A stretch of DNA of 5,778 nt. It comes from Candidatus Margulisiibacteriota bacterium. GTDB lineage: Bacteria > Margulisbacteria > WOR-1 > O2-12-FULL-45-9. The position numbers and the translations under genes are program-made. Position 1 is the first letter of the stretch; every line of letters begins with the position of its first letter. The notes below the pieces were generated by a model that saw only the letters and a program-made list of their open reading frames with translations, did not search any database and was not told where the DNA came from. Positions 5,583-5,778 of this stretch are shown here, piece by piece. The stretch spans positions 1 to 5,778 of the forward strand of contig JAHIZU010000001.1 in NCBI GenBank assembly GCA_018814265.1. Reading direction: 5' to 3'.

Positions 5583-5710
5583 CCTCACCCTAATTAATTC
5601 TAAATTTCTAACATGTGGTTTCAGGTCCCTCTCCCAGAGGAGGGTGTCCAATAACCTCAAGAAACCGGCGAATGAACTTCGCGGTTTCTTGAGGTAAAAT
5701 TGAGGTGAGG
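5583..5710. repeat. Palindromic element with inverted ends, between speB and the transposase
   Basis: CCTCACCCTAATT (5583-5595) and AATTGAGGTGAGG (5698-5710) are inverted repeats matching at 11 of 13 positions. They enclose a small imperfect hairpin around CCCTCTCC-CAGA-GGAGGG (5627-5644) and a long hairpin (5654-5695). The CCCTCACCCT and CCCTCTCCCAGAGG parts look like a widespread bacterial intergenic repeat; that likeness is from memory. The right arm includes the ribosome site of the transposase gene. It could be a MITE-like element, or the left-end control region of the insertion sequence. Confidence 0.6.
5654..5695. promoter_or_regulatory. Long hairpin upstream of the transposase
   Basis: ACCTCAAGAAACCG (5654-5667) pairs fully with CGGTTTCTTGAGGT (5682-5695). 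With one bulged G the stem goes on through GCGAA/TTCGC to a 5-base loop (TGAAC), about 18 pairs in all. No T-run follows on either strand, so it is not a normal intrinsic terminator. It lies 8 bases before the GGTGAGGTG ribosome site and may act as an insulator. Confidence 0.65.
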
Positions 5711-5717
5711 TGAATAA

Positions 5718-5778
5718 ATGAAATTTAAAGATTACAATCAAAGACAACAGTGGTTAATCCCGCCGAATATTGAAGATG
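5718..5778 (+). CDS. Transposase N-terminus, IS1182-like (gene runs off the right edge)
   Basis: Only 20 codons are visible: MKFKDYNQRQQWLIPPNIED. The pattern M-x-F-K-x-Y-N-Q-x-Q-x-x-L-x-P-P-x-(I/L)-x-(D/E) is the usual beginning of IS1182-type (DDE) transposases, recalled from the family. The DDE residues would lie to the right of the window. The start is well supported: GAGGTG (5707-5712) lies five bases upstream of ATG. The gene directly follows the palindromic element. It may be a complete or a broken insertion sequence; this cannot be judged here. An alternative is another DDE family with a similar N-terminus. Confidence 0.65.
   Translation, partial: MKFKDYNQRQQWLIPPNIED

Noticed and set aside
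5654..5695. The long hairpin as an intrinsic terminator of speD-speB
   Set aside because: No T-run follows on plus (TAAAATTG) or on minus. It may still pause polymerase, but it is not a standard terminator.

Overview
The window looks like chromosomal DNA of a free-living bacterium with moderate GC content. It carries housekeeping genes for tryptophan, pyrimidine, queuosine and polyamine metabolism, protein repair and translation. Short operons with 1-4 base overlaps, sigma70-type promoters and Shine-Dalgarno sites are bacterial traits. The four-domain S1 protein with a long acidic and Pro/Ala/Lys-rich N-terminus, the one-module QueF, the type 2 PyrF and the palindromic intergenic repeats would suit an uncultivated lineage such as Margulisbacteria/WOR-1 or Omnitrophota. 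That placement is a weak inference.

Layout, left to right. (1) The 3' end of trpA on + (1-215) is followed by a 63-bp pair of inverted hairpins (216-278), then a gene for a small HD-domain phosphohydrolase (286-825, +). (2) That gene meets a minus-strand operon tail to tail with a 7-base overlap. The operon reads rpsA (S1 protein) - pyrF (OMP decarboxylase) - queF (preQ0 reductase), with stop/start overlaps TTGA and ATGA. A good promoter (TTGACC-N17-TATGCT) lies just upstream of rpsA. (3) Between rpsA and pcm, a 255-bp intergenic region holds that promoter, a likely terminator for pcm, and a degenerate palindromic repeat rich in GGCTTTTA/TAAAAGCC. (4) pcm (minus) and speD (plus) diverge from a 72-bp spacer that appears to hold two back-to-back promoters whose -35 boxes overlap. 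(5) speD is followed, with a 1-base overlap (TAATG), by an agmatinase-like speB gene that carries one missing base. (6) The window ends with a 130-bp palindromic element abutting the start of an IS1182-like transposase.

The most interesting part is the speD-speB pair. SpeD keeps the Glu-Ser self-cleavage site but has Arg where the family has the catalytic Cys. Its partner is an agmatinase-like ureohydrolase, and no spermidine synthase gene is in view. This fits either a SpeD homologue turned into a pyruvoyl-dependent arginine decarboxylase (arginine to agmatine to putrescine) or a decaying polyamine locus. The speB frameshift next to an insertion sequence supports decay, unless the missing base is a sequencing or assembly error.
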